The notes under the pieces are model-generated. The model did no database searches, was not told where the DNA came from, and saw nothing but the letters and a program-made list of their open reading frames with translations. Below, in pieces: positions 8,911-17,823 of a DNA stretch of 64,000 nucleotides (the stretch's first letter is position 1; each line of letters begins with the position of its first letter). The stretch is from Cohnella mopanensis (GTDB lineage Bacteria > Bacillota > Bacilli > Paenibacillales > Paenibacillaceae), in contig NZ_JAKRWM010000001.1 of assembly GCF_022352055.1 (NCBI RefSeq), positions 62,001-126,000 on the forward strand, in the 5' to 3' direction. A program made the position numbers and the translations under genes.

Positions 8911-10020
8911 TTATTTTGCCGGAATTTTAATCGATTGGATCAATGCGGGAAGCTCTTTATTCGTATAGTTCTCATAAGCTTGGTTAACTAGGCTCGGAAG
9001 AAGCTGGTCTTTCACTTCATCAAGCGTGTGGACGACCCGGGATTCGACCTTCATGACATGATAACCGTACTCCGTTTGAACGGGATCGCTGATCTGATTA
9101 AGCGGCAGTTCTGCTCCCGCTTTTTTGAACGCTTCGACGAATTGGGTCAAATCTGCATCCGCGTACAAACCTCCCGTATCTTTGGAGCCGGGGTCATCCG
9201 AATATTCTTTGGCAAGCGCGGTGAAATCCCCACCCGCTTTAAGTTTAGCTTGTACTTCTTTCGCTCTGACTAACGCGTCTTCAATCTTGCGAATGGATTC
9301 GCCTGTTTGATTATCCGTCGTCGCGATCAGAATATGCCGAACGCTTGCGGTGACGAACGCGGCGGAATCCTCTTTGCGCTGGCGATCGTATTCGGCTTGA
9401 AGCGTTTTGTTGTCGATCTTGCTTTCGAGCGCTTTTCCCGCCAGGAATTGTCGTTTAATGAACAGCATAAGCTCCGCCTGGGTTAGTTTGGAAGATTTCA
9501 ATTGCTTGGAAAACTCCTCTACGGAGCCGAAATAAGCGGATATCTGCAGCAGGGCAGATGCAGCTGCGCTATCGGCTTCCTTGGCTAGAGTCGCTTCTTT
9601 CTTTGCGGCAAGCAGCTTTAAGGCGATCAATTGTTTAACCCCGAGCTCTTGATCCGTTGGTGCGGATTGTCCGTAGTAGAAGGAATTTGCAGCCACGAAA
9701 GTTTCATATTCTTTGGGAGTGATGGTGCCGCCTTTGTAAATCGCGATCTCGGATGCTCCGATGGATACCAATCCGGTCTTCTTATCGAATTTGACTGGTT
9801 TACCGAGTGCGCCCGCAACGGAATTAACGGGAACGTATAACGCATCCTTATAGATGAAGCCGGTTGTGCTTGCACTAGGTTTATCCGTTCCATCGATCTT
9901 GAACTTCAAATCTTGCAAAATAACGCTAATCGTCTTGCTGCTGGCGGCGTATGCCATGGAGCCGGTAACGAGCGAACCGATCAATAAGCCTACGGCCAAG
10001 CCTTTGAGCTTGTCTCTCAT
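8911..10020 (-). CDS. Secreted foldase: stalk-like domain plus PrsA-type parvulin peptidyl-prolyl isomerase
   Basis: 369 residues. A signal peptide at 1-26 ends in AYA-A with no lipobox, so unlike PrsA it is not a lipoprotein. Residues about 28-105 match the copper-amine-oxidase N-terminal (stalk) domain (LYVPVNSVAGALG), common in Paenibacillaceae surface proteins. A helical SurA/PrsA-like region follows, then a parvulin domain at about 225-335 (VRHILIATTD, FTALAKEYSDDPGSKDTGGL, EYGYHVMKVESR). It should help fold exported proteins at the cell surface. The stalk-parvulin fusion probably replaces the lipid anchor by wall or protein contact (inferred). GTGAGGATG lies upstream of the ATG. Confidence 0.9.
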   Translation of the reverse strand: MRDKLKGLAVGLLIGSLVTGSMAYAASSKTISVILQDLKFKIDGTDKPSASTTGFIYKDALYVPVNSVAGALGKPVKFDKKTGLVSIGASEIAIYKGGTITPKEYETFVAANSFYYGQSAPTDQELGVKQLIALKLLAAKKEATLAKEADSAAASALLQISAYFGSVEEFSKQLKSSKLTQAELMLFIKRQFLAGKALESKIDNKTLQAEYDRQRKEDSAAFVTASVRHILIATTDNQTGESIRKIEDALVRAKEVQAKLKAGGDFTALAKEYSDDPGSKDTGGLYADADLTQFVEAFKKAGAELPLNQISDPVQTEYGYHVMKVESRVVHTLDEVKDQLLPSLVNQAYENYTNKELPALIQSIKIPAK

Positions 10021-10148
10021 TAATATTCATCCTCACTTTAATAGAATAGAAACTATTACCATTGTGCCGTTATAACCCCACATAAATCAATAGAAATCGA
10101 TACGCGCCGACACATAAACTATATTTCTCCGCCCAAGTTGCTCAAACT

Positions 10149-10213
10149 CGTTCCACCAACCCGTTCCATCATTCCGTTCCAACAATCCGTTACACCAACC
10201 CGTTCCTTCACCT
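10149..10213. repeat. 13-bp tandem repeat, five units
   Basis: CGTTCC- or CGTTAC-starting units recur at 10149, 10162, 10175, 10188 and 10201, exactly 13 bp apart, with diverged A/C-rich remainders. It lies in the long region between the divergently oriented prsA-like and FMN reductase genes. Confidence 0.85.
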
Positions 10214-10230
10214 CCAAGCATCGTGAATAT

Positions 10231-10502
10231 CTAAGTGTAAAACCTACATTTAGAATAAGGCCCATCCTCACGCTAAATAAACTAAGTGTAAAACCTACAT
10301 CTCGTTCAAGCCATCTCCCATCATTAGCTGGATTACCCGCCGACTAACTGCACTTTCTACACTTAGATGCTGAAAATGATGAGAAGAGAGAGTTTTAATT
10401 GCACTTTCTGCACTTAGATACTCAGAAGGATGATTTCTGGCTACAATAGCTGCACTTATTCGGCTTAAATGTAGTTAAAGATGGACTTTATGGATTAAGT
10501 TG
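10231..10502. repeat. 51-bp repeat family A, two units facing three inverted units
   Basis: Two units start with CTAAGTGTAAAACCTACAT at 10231 and 10282 (51 bp apart). Three more start with GCACTTTCTACACTTAGAT at 10350, GCACTTTCTGCACTTAGAT at 10401 and a diverged GCACTTATTCGGCTTAAAT at 10452, again 51 bp apart. The second set contains the reverse complement (ACACTTAG) of the first set's core (CTAAGTGT), so the two short arrays face each other around about 10335. The region lies between two genes reading away from it and contains no credible ORF. Confidence 0.8.
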
Positions 10503-10684
10503 TTTTTTCGGCTTTGGTTAGGAAACTTACAAGCGGGTAGATTGTGACGGCGTTGCAGGGCTAATTCAAAGCGTCCGCCTGAATAGATTCCAACGTTATT
10601 GTGTAATCTCTATATAGGAGTTGAGCGAGTGGTTTAATGAATGATCTAAACGAGCTAAAAGCTCTTGATTGGGAGGAATCGGCA

Positions 10685-11227
10685 GTGGCAAACTTAAAAA
10701 TAGGAATTGTTTTAGGAAGCACGCGTCAGGGTCGGGTAAGTCCGCAAGTCGGACAATGGGTGAAAGGGATAGCGGACAAGCACGGTTCGGCGGATTATGA
10801 AATCGTTGATATTGCGGAATACAACTTGCCCTTCTTAGGTGTGGGAACTGGACAAGAGCCTGGATTAAAAGCTTGGTCGGAGAAGCTCTCCAGTCTGGAT
10901 GGATTCGTATTCATCGCGCAGGAGTACAATCATAGCATTACGGGGGCATTAAAAAACGCGCTCGATCTGGCCCGCGACGAGTGGAACAATAAAGCAGCCG
11001 GAATTGTCAGTTACGGTTCAGTCGGCGGAGCGCGAGCGACCGAACATCTACGCGGAATATTGGGAGAGCTACAAGTCGCAGACGTCCGCGTACATCCAGC
11101 TTTATCTTTATTTACGGATTTCGAGAACGGAACGGTATTCAAACCGGCTGAACTTCACGTTAATAACGTTAACGCGATGCTAGATCAAGTGGTTGCCTGG
11201 AGCGGCGCCTTAAAAACATTGCGATAA
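10685..11227 (+). CDS. NADPH-dependent FMN reductase (YhdA/SsuE-like flavoprotein)
   Basis: 180 residues from GTG 10685, preferred to an in-frame ATG at 10637 because GGGAGGA lies 7 nt upstream and the protein then begins directly with the first flavodoxin strand (ANLKIGIVLGSTRQGRVS). The GSTRQGR phosphate loop binds FMN; VFIAQEYNHSITGALKNALD and SYGSVGGARA are the conserved PxYNxxxPGxLKNAID-type and GG-loop regions. It probably reduces flavin, azo compounds or quinones with NADPH in the cytoplasm. It stands alone and is followed by a terminator. Confidence 0.92.
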   Translation: MANLKIGIVLGSTRQGRVSPQVGQWVKGIADKHGSADYEIVDIAEYNLPFLGVGTGQEPGLKAWSEKLSSLDGFVFIAQEYNHSITGALKNALDLARDEWNNKAAGIVSYGSVGGARATEHLRGILGELQVADVRVHPALSLFTDFENGTVFKPAELHVNNVNAMLDQVVAWSGALKTLR

Positions 11228-11240
11228 TCCCGTCACGCTG

Positions 11241-11288
11241 ATCGGCGACTCAGCCCGGAATTCATTCGGGAAGAGGTCGCCGATTTTT
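11241..11288 (+). terminator. Terminator after FMN reductase gene
   Basis: ATCGGCGAC pairs with GTCGCCGAT, with an inner CCCG/CGGG arm, followed by TTTTTAA. It ends transcription of the FMN reductase gene. Confidence 0.85.
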
Positions 11289-11341
11289 AATGAGACTGTT
11301 ACAATAAAAATAGGGACATAATAAAAAGGCAGGCGATACAT

Positions 11342-11857
11342 ATGCAAACGCAGAAGGTTCCCTATGGCTATGAGCCGCCAGTTAATCGGAATAAAGGCAC
11401 ATTTATATACTATGATTCATTCGAACTGGCGACGGAAGAGGATCTTGATCTTGCCTTACAAAGCGCGACTTCACGTTCCTTCGCGAAGCTCGTGCTATAC
11501 CCGATCCACGAGGAAACCGTCAAGAGGATGTCCAAGGACTCGATAAGCCCGTATTACAAGCGGGAAAAGTGGCTATACGAATGGAAAGAGATAAGAGGAC
11601 ACGACCAGATTACGATCGATGGCTGGGAAGGGAAGAGAAAGAAATACACTCCGATCGATTCCGCTCTCCGACATTTAACGGAAACGTTGCCTGCCCCGCA
11701 TTTTCTATATCTCACGCCGGAGATGGCGAACGTGTTTGCTTCATTCGCTTCTTTCGAAGAATGGATCGTCAAGATTCGTTTGTTGTTATCGTCGGATCCC
11801 GATAGACAGCATCCACGGTTAGAAAAATATCGTCATCGCTGGGATATTGTTAAATGA
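11342..11857 (+). CDS. Conserved-looking cytoplasmic protein of unknown function
   Basis: 171 residues with no signal peptide or membrane segment. I do not recognise a family. Visible features are a Tyr/Pro-rich start (VPYGYEPPVNRNKGTFIYYDSF), a region rich in Trp and Lys/Glu (REKWLYEWKEIRGHDQI), and a C-terminal half containing APHFLYLTPEMANVFASF and EEWIVKIRLLL, ending in basic residues. Composition and codon use match neighbouring genes, and it is bracketed by terminators, so it is probably a single-gene unit and a real protein. Confidence 0.75.
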   Translation: MQTQKVPYGYEPPVNRNKGTFIYYDSFELATEEDLDLALQSATSRSFAKLVLYPIHEETVKRMSKDSISPYYKREKWLYEWKEIRGHDQITIDGWEGKRKKYTPIDSALRHLTETLPAPHFLYLTPEMANVFASFASFEEWIVKIRLLLSSDPDRQHPRLEKYRHRWDIVK

Positions 11858-11869
11858 AAGGAATAGACG

Positions 11870-11915
11870 ACAAAAGAGGCTAACCCGCTATCAATAACGG
11901 ATTAGCCTCTTTTGT
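11870..11915. terminator. Bidirectional terminator
   Basis: ACAAAAGAGGCTAA pairs with TTAGCCTCTTTTGT around a small CCG/CGG arm. It lies between the unknown gene at 11342 (+) and the GH43 relic (-). Confidence 0.9.
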
Positions 11916-11943
11916 TATCAACCCTTCCTTATTCGAACGCAAT

Positions 11944-12321
11944 CTAATCAAAGTCTGCATAACCATCGCTCGCGGAACCATCCAAAGCTAAGCAGAACAA
12001 GCCGATCTTCGCACCGACCCAACCGCCGGAGCTCGCTGCGAACTCGTCCCCGAGAGGATGGAAGGTGGCTCCCGAGTCGTTGCTATATTGAAGCGTGCAC
12101 AATGCCCCCTCGGCGACTTTTACGCGCAATAGCCAATTGTCGATAGGGCTGTCCACTGGGAATTCCGACAAGATCCTTTCGCTGGACACTTCGCCTTTCT
12201 TTCCGTTACCCTCGGTTAATGCTAACGAGAGCCACGAACTTCTGGCACAAAATATTCGGCGCATCGAATAAAGTGTCATCCCCCGTCTATCTAAAATAGT
12301 ACGATTGCCGGACGCATGCAA
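11944..12321 (-). pseudogene. Relic of a GH43-type enzyme: C-terminal beta-sandwich fragment
   Basis: The 125-residue frame ends in a segment typical of the C-terminal concanavalin-like domain of GH43 beta-xylosidases/arabinofuranosidases: LRVKVAEGALCTLQYSNDSG, then PLGDEFAASSGGWVGAKIGL and GYADFD. In intact enzymes this follows a catalytic propeller of about 300 residues, absent here, and a few residues normally follow the YADFD motif, whereas this frame stops at once. The first 35 residues look unrelated and there is no good ribosome site. I read it as the tail left after deletion of a larger gene, possibly related in origin to the locus at 6-9 kb. Confidence 0.7.
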
Positions 12322-12477
12322 AAGCGCTTTATCGGATTCGTAGGATTGTACATTTTCAATTGATTGTTAGGATTAATTCGCAACAAAAATCTTGATCCTC
12401 ATCCTACTTAAATACTATTATTTTACAATGGAGCTTTCTAGGGAAATCAGCAATACGAATGAAGGGAGGATTATGAA

Positions 12478-13041
12478 ATGGGAAAATGTTTAATCGTCGG
12501 CGGAACGGGAATGTTAGCTCACGCTGTGCGTTCCTTGAACGCTCAAGGTCATCATACGACTGTAATCGCTCGTGACACGGATAAGCTGAATAGCCTGCGG
12601 AGCGCTTGTCCATATCCCGATCGTTTCAACGGGATTTCGCTAGATTATGAAGATTATGATCTGTTGAAGCAACGCGTAAAAAACGAGCAACTGGATCAAG
12701 ATGGGTATGATCTCGTAATCGCTTGGATCCAATCGAACGAATCTCATGCTCTCCAGACGATACTGAACGAATTGGTTGCCGCTCCGGTTAGAATCTTCCA
12801 CGTCCTAGGGAGTCGCAGCGACTTATCGGCGGTCCAATCGAGCTTAAAGCTTTCGCACAATCATACCTATCATCAAGTACAACTAGGGTTTGTAATCGAA
12901 AACGATAGTTCGAGATGGCATACGAATGAGGAAATATCGGATGGAGTGCTCAAAGCGATAGAGAGCGGAGATGAAGATGAAGTTACGTTAGTAGGCACGT
13001 TAGAACCACGGGATATGAACCCTTGGCTAAAGACAAAATGA
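12478..13041 (+). CDS. Short-chain NAD(P)-binding (Rossmann) protein
   Basis: 187 residues. The N-terminal dinucleotide-binding motif is GKCLIVGGTGMLAHAV, followed by a basic residue after strand 2 (VIARDT) and the acidic LDYEDYD. The usual SDR YxxxK catalytic pair is not evident: the region near residue 127 reads NHTYHQVQLG. It therefore may be a nucleotide-sensing or atypical reductase rather than a classical SDR. GGGAGGA precedes the ATG. The stop codon lies directly at the edge of the 51-bp repeat array B. Confidence 0.8.
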   Translation: MGKCLIVGGTGMLAHAVRSLNAQGHHTTVIARDTDKLNSLRSACPYPDRFNGISLDYEDYDLLKQRVKNEQLDQDGYDLVIAWIQSNESHALQTILNELVAAPVRIFHVLGSRSDLSAVQSSLKLSHNHTYHQVQLGFVIENDSSRWHTNEEISDGVLKAIESGDEDEVTLVGTLEPRDMNPWLKTK

Positions 13042-13363
13042 GGGAGGAATCCGGTCTTACAGCTTCCTCGGAAGCCAGAATCAACTGTGCAAGACCGGAT
13101 TCCGGTCTTACAACATCCACCGATGCTCGAATTAACTGTGCAAGACCGGATTCCGGCCTTACAGCTTCCTCGGAAGCTCGAATCAACTGTGCAAGACCGC
13201 TTTCCGGTCTTACAGCTTCCTCGGATGCTCGAATCAACTGTGCAAGACCGGATTCCAGTCTTACAGCTTCCTCGGATGCTCGAATCAACTGTGCAAGACC
13301 GGATTCCGGTCTTACAGCATCCAACGATGCTCGATTCAACGCAGCAAGACCGCATTCCGCAAC
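13041..13363. repeat. 51-bp tandem repeat array B (about 6.3 units) with a hairpin in each unit
   Basis: Units begin with CAAGACCGG-type sequence at 13090, 13141, 13192, 13243, 13294 and 13345, exactly 51 bp apart, with a partial unit before. Most contain AAGACCGGATTCCGGTCTT, a hairpin with 9-bp arms and a 1-nt centre, and several also contain the palindrome AGCTTCCTCGGAAGCT. The array fills the gap between two convergent genes, from the stop of the Rossmann-protein gene to 17 bp from the stop of the YdjM-type gene. Because 51 is a multiple of three, frames on both strands stay open; these are not credible proteins. Confidence 0.93.
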
Positions 13364-13379
13364 TCATATCCGTAACGAA

Positions 13380-14258
13380 TTATTCAGCTGGCCGTCCGGC
13401 AGAAGCCGGAACCTCAACATTCAGAATAGGCACCCTGCCGCCAAATCGCGGATCGAAGATGCGGATACTCTCGCCTAGATTTTGCGTGACAACGAACGGG
13501 GCAAAGAGCAACAGATTCTTCGCAGGACGATATTGCATCAACTGTTCCATGTCGACGGGGTCATTGCGGAACGTCTGGATGATCCCGCTCTCGCCGCCGA
13601 CTTCGTGCCTGCCTTCAACGACGACATCGTCCTTCTTCGCATAATAAGAAATTCCTCCCGGCCATCGGTCCGCTCTAAGCGCCACTTGGGCATATCCTTC
13701 CTGTTTCAAATCCAAATACACGTAAGCGGAATGGGCAATCTGAAAACCGACGTAGACGGCTCCGATAACCCAGAACGTACGGAATATCCGCTGCCATTGT
13801 TCTTTAGAGCGAAACAGCAGGAAAAAGGGTAGAAGAACAGCTGCGAAAGCCCAGAAGATATACCCTTTGTTGGGGATGATCCCAATTGCATAACGTCGCG
13901 ATGTAAAGGGCTCTAACAAACCCGTGCCCCATGCGTTCGTCCAATCGCTAATAATATGCAATAGCACTCCTGCCACCGCGACCCAATAGATCCGACGATC
14001 TTTCACGCGGAAAACGACGTAACTAAGAAAGGAAAATAGGGCTGCCCACACGGGAACCATGAGGAACGAGTGGGTGATTCCTCTATGCGACATTAAATAA
14101 TCTGCACCCTCTCTTGCCCATTGAATGTCGATATCCGGGATAACGTTAGCGCCGACAGAAGTGGCGAATAAAGACCATTTTGTTTTCGAATCCATATTTA
14201 TTTTGCTCAACGAGCCATAGACGGCAATTCCGAACAAGGTGTGCGTCATATAATCCAT
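13380..14258 (-). CDS. YdjM-family membrane-bound metal-dependent hydrolase
   Basis: 292 residues from ATG 14258, the in-frame start downstream of AGGAGGT; an ATG at 14282 lacks a ribosome site. The family signature is clear: MDYMTHTLFG at the start, HRGITHSFLMVPVW at about residue 60, and HIISDWTNAWGTGLLEPF at about 108, whose His and Asp residues are thought to bind metal. Four or so membrane segments follow before a soluble C-terminal region (about 180-292). Relatives include E. coli YdjM, a LexA-regulated membrane protein of unclear substrate. Its 3' end abuts repeat array B. Confidence 0.88.
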   Translation of the reverse strand: MDYMTHTLFGIAVYGSLSKINMDSKTKWSLFATSVGANVIPDIDIQWAREGADYLMSHRGITHSFLMVPVWAALFSFLSYVVFRVKDRRIYWVAVAGVLLHIISDWTNAWGTGLLEPFTSRRYAIGIIPNKGYIFWAFAAVLLPFFLLFRSKEQWQRIFRTFWVIGAVYVGFQIAHSAYVYLDLKQEGYAQVALRADRWPGGISYYAKKDDVVVEGRHEVGGESGIIQTFRNDPVDMEQLMQYRPAKNLLLFAPFVVTQNLGESIRIFDPRFGGRVPILNVEVPASAGRPAE

Positions 14259-14392
14259 GGAGAGAAGACGACCTCCTAACATAGCTATCGTTAACTTTAA
14301 TCATCGTCGATCTGGGCGCAGGAATCAATGTCCACTATTGGGGCATAATACATACGTTCAAGTTGCGTTGATTACATAAGGATAATGAGGCG

Positions 14393-15091
14393 ATGGTCAT
14401 GCTGGAAAACTTGATTTTATTAGTAGAAATATTGTTGGTCAATATCGTCTTAAGCGGAGACAATGCGGTCGTGATCGCCCTGGCTAGCCGCAATTTACCC
14501 GAACATCTCAGAAACCGGGCAATCTGGTTAGGGGCGATCGGAGCCGTCGGATTGCGAATTGTTCTATCGGTCGTAGCCGTCGCGTTGCTCGATTATCCCG
14601 CCGTCCAGATTGTGGGCGCCCTTCTTCTGCTCTATATCGCCATTCATCTCCTATTGGATGATGGAGACTCGAAAGAGGTGGAAGGGGTCGGTTCTCTTGG
14701 GAAAGCGGTAGGCATCATATTGGTGTCCGATCTGGTCATGAGCTTGGATAACGTTCTCGCCATCGCATCCATCGCCAAGAACAACATCTGGCTTATGGCC
14801 GCGGGTATCGCGCTAAGCATTCCTCTCATCATTTGGGGAAGCCAGTTGATACTGAAGCTGCTGAATCGTTTTCCGGCCGTCGTCTGGATCGGCTCAGCCA
14901 TACTCGGCTATACGGCGGGAGAGATGTTATCGGACACCCAAGCGGTCAGAAACCTTCTTCCCGAATTTGGTGATTGGGGATATGGTTGGTTTCCGGTCGT
15001 TTCCGCGATATTCGTGCTGGTCGTCGCTTTTTTATGGCGGAGGATGATTGTCGTTTTGACCGAGAAATCAGCCAAAGAGAAAAGACTATAA
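14393..15091 (+). CDS. TerC/YjbE-family membrane protein (probable metal exporter)
   Basis: 232 residues, about seven membrane segments. The two family motifs with membrane-embedded acids are present: VNIVLSGDNAVVIALASR at about 17-34 and SDLVMSLDNVLAIAS at about 112-126. Bacillus relatives (YceF, YkoY, YjbE) export manganese or support metalation of secreted enzymes; this member is closest in length to YjbE. ATG 14393 and ATG 14399 are both possible starts. It is a single gene, with the membrane AraC regulator behind its own promoter. Confidence 0.9.
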   Translation: MVMLENLILLVEILLVNIVLSGDNAVVIALASRNLPEHLRNRAIWLGAIGAVGLRIVLSVVAVALLDYPAVQIVGALLLLYIAIHLLLDDGDSKEVEGVGSLGKAVGIILVSDLVMSLDNVLAIASIAKNNIWLMAAGIALSIPLIIWGSQLILKLLNRFPAVVWIGSAILGYTAGEMLSDTQAVRNLLPEFGDWGYGWFPVVSAIFVLVVAFLWRRMIVVLTEKSAKEKRL

Positions 15092-15124
15092 GATCAGATT
15101 AAAAACATTCGGAAGGGCAGAAGC

Positions 15125-15153
15125 TTGATTAAGAGGATGAGTGCGCTTACAAT
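15125..15153 (+). promoter_or_regulatory. Sigma-A-type promoter of the AraC regulator gene
   Basis: TTGATT and TACAAT are separated by exactly 17 nt. Transcription would begin near 15160, and the AAGGAG ribosome site follows at 15184, which rules out the earlier in-frame ATG at 15160. Confidence 0.7.
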
Positions 15154-15201
15154 AACTCTATGCTAGCCTTAGCAAGTGCCTCAAAAGGAGAGACAGTATT
15201 G

Positions 15202-17523
15202 ATGCAACTAGAGAATCGAATGGCACAACAAAAACTGTTTGTCCGTTTAATGATACCCTACTTCTTATTCATGCTTCTTGCTTTGATACTAGGATGGTTG
15301 ATCTATAGCCAAACCTATCGTTTGGTCAAGGACGAGGTTACCCGCAATAACATGCAATTGCTGGAACAGGTCAAAGACACTATGGATAGCCGCTTCTCCG
15401 AGATCAGTCGGATATCAACGGAGCTATCGAGCAATCCGATGGTGCAAAGCTTCCAAAGAGTACATGACCCCTTCAATAGCACAACGACGATAAAAGTGAT
15501 CGAGACGCAGAAAAACCTGTATTCCTATAATGCCTCGAATAACTTTGTTCTTAATTATTTTGTCGTGTTTAAGAATAGTGATTTGGCGTTATCGACCAAT
15601 TCGACATATGAACTTCCGGCGTTTTATCGTCATGTGCTCTCCTACAACAATATGGACTACAATGCATGGAGGAGCGATCTGTTCAGTACTTACCGCAATC
15701 AAGAATTAATGATGGCCGGTATGACGAATTATGAAGGTAAATCCAGGGGCATGCTGACTTATGTACAGTCTCTAGGGTATCCGAACCGCATCCAAGGTGC
15801 CTTGATTTTCCTTGTTGATGAGCAGAAGCTTCGAAATTTGCTTAGCGGCATAGACGTATCCGATGGAGGATGGGCTTACATTGTAGACAATAAGGGGCGC
15901 TTGGTCAGCTCTTTGTCCGATGACGGAGCCGTTCCCGACGTGAACATCGGACAATACCCGGCCAACTCGGGAATTATCGAAGCCGGCGCTTCCACGAATG
16001 ACATGATGGTTACCTATACAACTTCTTCCTATAACGGTTGGACGTATGTTGTCGCGCAACCTCCTCATGTCGTTCTAAGCAAAGTGTTGTCTATCAAACA
16101 AACGACAGTTACGATCTTGCTATTGTTTCTCGTTCTAGGGATCGTGATGGCATACCTATTCGCAACGCGCAACGGTAAACCGCTTGTCAAGATTACCTCG
16201 ACATTGAAAAACCGGTTGAGCGGAGGAGAATCGAAACGACTGAAGGATATGTACGGATATATCCAGAGCTCCTTAGACGTGCTGATAGACAACAATGACG
16301 CTCTTCAAGACGCGATCGATCGGCAAGCGCCTATTTTATGGGAGTCTTTCATGGGTCGACTGCTGAAGGGGGATTTCTTATCCCTGAACGAGATTAATTC
16401 CTTGTTGAAGCACCAAAGAGCCGAGATCAATGGAACGGGGTATGCCGTGGGCATTCTTCATTTCCACAGCGGCGACCATGGCTTTAACGCCGATGTACTG
16501 CACAAACTGGACATTGAACGCGTACTGATCAATGAAGTGTTGAGGGGTACGATTGCGGATGACCAGTTTATCCATAATATCGCGGAAGACAAGATTGCCA
16601 TGCTGTTCGTGGATTATAGCGATGATAACGACCTGTTCAGGCAAATGATCCAGAGCAATTTAGTGAATATTTCTTCAAGGATACACGATCATATGCAGAT
16701 TAAACTGCATTTTGCGGTCGGAGGATTCCGTACTTCCTTACTGGAGGTAACCGGCTCTTATGAAGAGGCGAGGCAATCGTTATCCACCATCCATTATGAA
16801 GAAGAAGGGCAAACGGTTTGGTTCAGTGAACTGTCGAACACGAACGCCGGATTCTATTTCCCCGGGGACGTAGAAAATCGCCTAATCAATTATACGAAAG
16901 CGGGAGAAGTCGAAGAAGTTCAGATGCTTCTTCAGTTGCTCTACCGAGAGAACTTCCAGCAACGGCATCTGCCGCTAGCTATGCAACAGCTTTTTTTCTT
17001 TGAGATTATTAGTTGTTTGGTCAAAATACAGGATCAACTCCTGCTCCAGAACCAGGATGACGTTAAGCTATTGATGCAGCAGCTGAGCGCGACTGAAGAT
17101 ACAAAGCGTACCTACAATAAAGCGGTAGAGAAGTTTGTGTCCATCTGCGCGGAGATCGACAAGCGCAAGAAGAGCCGCAACGTGAAGTTGTTCGAAGACA
17201 TTGTCACTTACTTGCAAGACAATTACGGACAGGCCAGCATGAGTCTGGAAGCCGTTGCGGACCATATGCATATTTCGAAAGGTTATCTATCTCAGTTTTT
17301 CAAAGAGCAGATGGGAGTTAACCTCTCCGATTACCTCGAGAACTTGCGAATGGACAAAGCCAAAAATTTACTCGCCAGCACTTCATTGCCTATCGGGGAA
17401 ATCGCGGAGAAGGTAGGTTATCAATCCGCAAGCACTTTCAGCAGAGCTTTTAAGCGAGGAAGCGGGGTAAGTGCAACTTCGTACCGCGAATCCGCTTATA
17501 AGGAAGAAAGTTTAACCTCTTAG
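15202..17523 (+). CDS. Membrane AraC-family regulator with extracellular sensor (YtdP/YesS-like)
   Basis: 773 residues from ATG 15202 (AAGGAGAG 10 nt upstream). A membrane segment at about 20-42 is followed by a Cache-like extracellular domain, a second membrane segment at about 305-325, a long cytoplasmic region, and a C-terminal AraC double helix-turn-helix at about 665-765 (HMHISKGYLSQFFKEQMG, KVGYQSASTFSRAFKRGSG). It has no kinase or receiver domain, so the signal passes directly to the DNA-binding part. It precedes the LplABC-type importer with glycosidases and is the likely activator of that locus. Confidence 0.92.
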   Translation: MQLENRMAQQKLFVRLMIPYFLFMLLALILGWLIYSQTYRLVKDEVTRNNMQLLEQVKDTMDSRFSEISRISTELSSNPMVQSFQRVHDPFNSTTTIKVIETQKNLYSYNASNNFVLNYFVVFKNSDLALSTNSTYELPAFYRHVLSYNNMDYNAWRSDLFSTYRNQELMMAGMTNYEGKSRGMLTYVQSLGYPNRIQGALIFLVDEQKLRNLLSGIDVSDGGWAYIVDNKGRLVSSLSDDGAVPDVNIGQYPANSGIIEAGASTNDMMVTYTTSSYNGWTYVVAQPPHVVLSKVLSIKQTTVTILLLFLVLGIVMAYLFATRNGKPLVKITSTLKNRLSGGESKRLKDMYGYIQSSLDVLIDNNDALQDAIDRQAPILWESFMGRLLKGDFLSLNEINSLLKHQRAEINGTGYAVGILHFHSGDHGFNADVLHKLDIERVLINEVLRGTIADDQFIHNIAEDKIAMLFVDYSDDNDLFRQMIQSNLVNISSRIHDHMQIKLHFAVGGFRTSLLEVTGSYEEARQSLSTIHYEEEGQTVWFSELSNTNAGFYFPGDVENRLINYTKAGEVEEVQMLLQLLYRENFQQRHLPLAMQQLFFFEIISCLVKIQDQLLLQNQDDVKLLMQQLSATEDTKRTYNKAVEKFVSICAEIDKRKKSRNVKLFEDIVTYLQDNYGQASMSLEAVADHMHISKGYLSQFFKEQMGVNLSDYLENLRMDKAKNLLASTSLPIGEIAEKVGYQSASTFSRAFKRGSGVSATSYRESAYKEESLTS

Positions 17524-17823
17524 CACGGCTAAACCGTTAATATTTCGTAGGTCAGGAGGCAACATTCCTGGCCTTTTGTCATTGTTATTTACTGTTATTT
17601 AATCCATAAATACATCGATAAAGCGCTTCATTCTTTAAAAAAGTATACGAAAAGAACGATTGCCAAGCTATTTTCTTAACGATTGTAGAACAAACGGACA
17701 TCTTACAATTTACACTGAAGACCGCAAGAACCTAATCTGAATCTACGCCGCGAACGACATATTCGCTGCATTGGCCTCGTCCAATCGGAGTCATCTATCT
17801 AACGTATAAGGAGGTGAATGGTA
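17524..17823 (+). promoter_or_regulatory. Regulatory gap before the second glycan importer
   Basis: No gene. A hairpin with CAGGA/TCCTG arms and a short TTTT tail at about 17549-17577 probably ends the regulator transcript. AAGCGCTT at 17621-17628 is the core of a CcpA-type cre element, but the flanks do not match well. TACAAT at 17704-17709 is a possible -10 box without a good -35, as expected for an activator-dependent promoter; the AraC protein encoded just upstream is the candidate activator. Confidence 0.4.

Noticed and set aside
10138..10347. 69-residue frame over the 13-bp and 51-bp repeats
   Set aside because: Its composition follows the repeats, there is no ribosome site, and no family resemblance.
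13023..13644. Proteins made of 17-residue repeats on both strands at array B
   Set aside because: Open frames result from a 51-nt unit without stops; several overlapping frames on both strands are open at once and none has a ribosome site.
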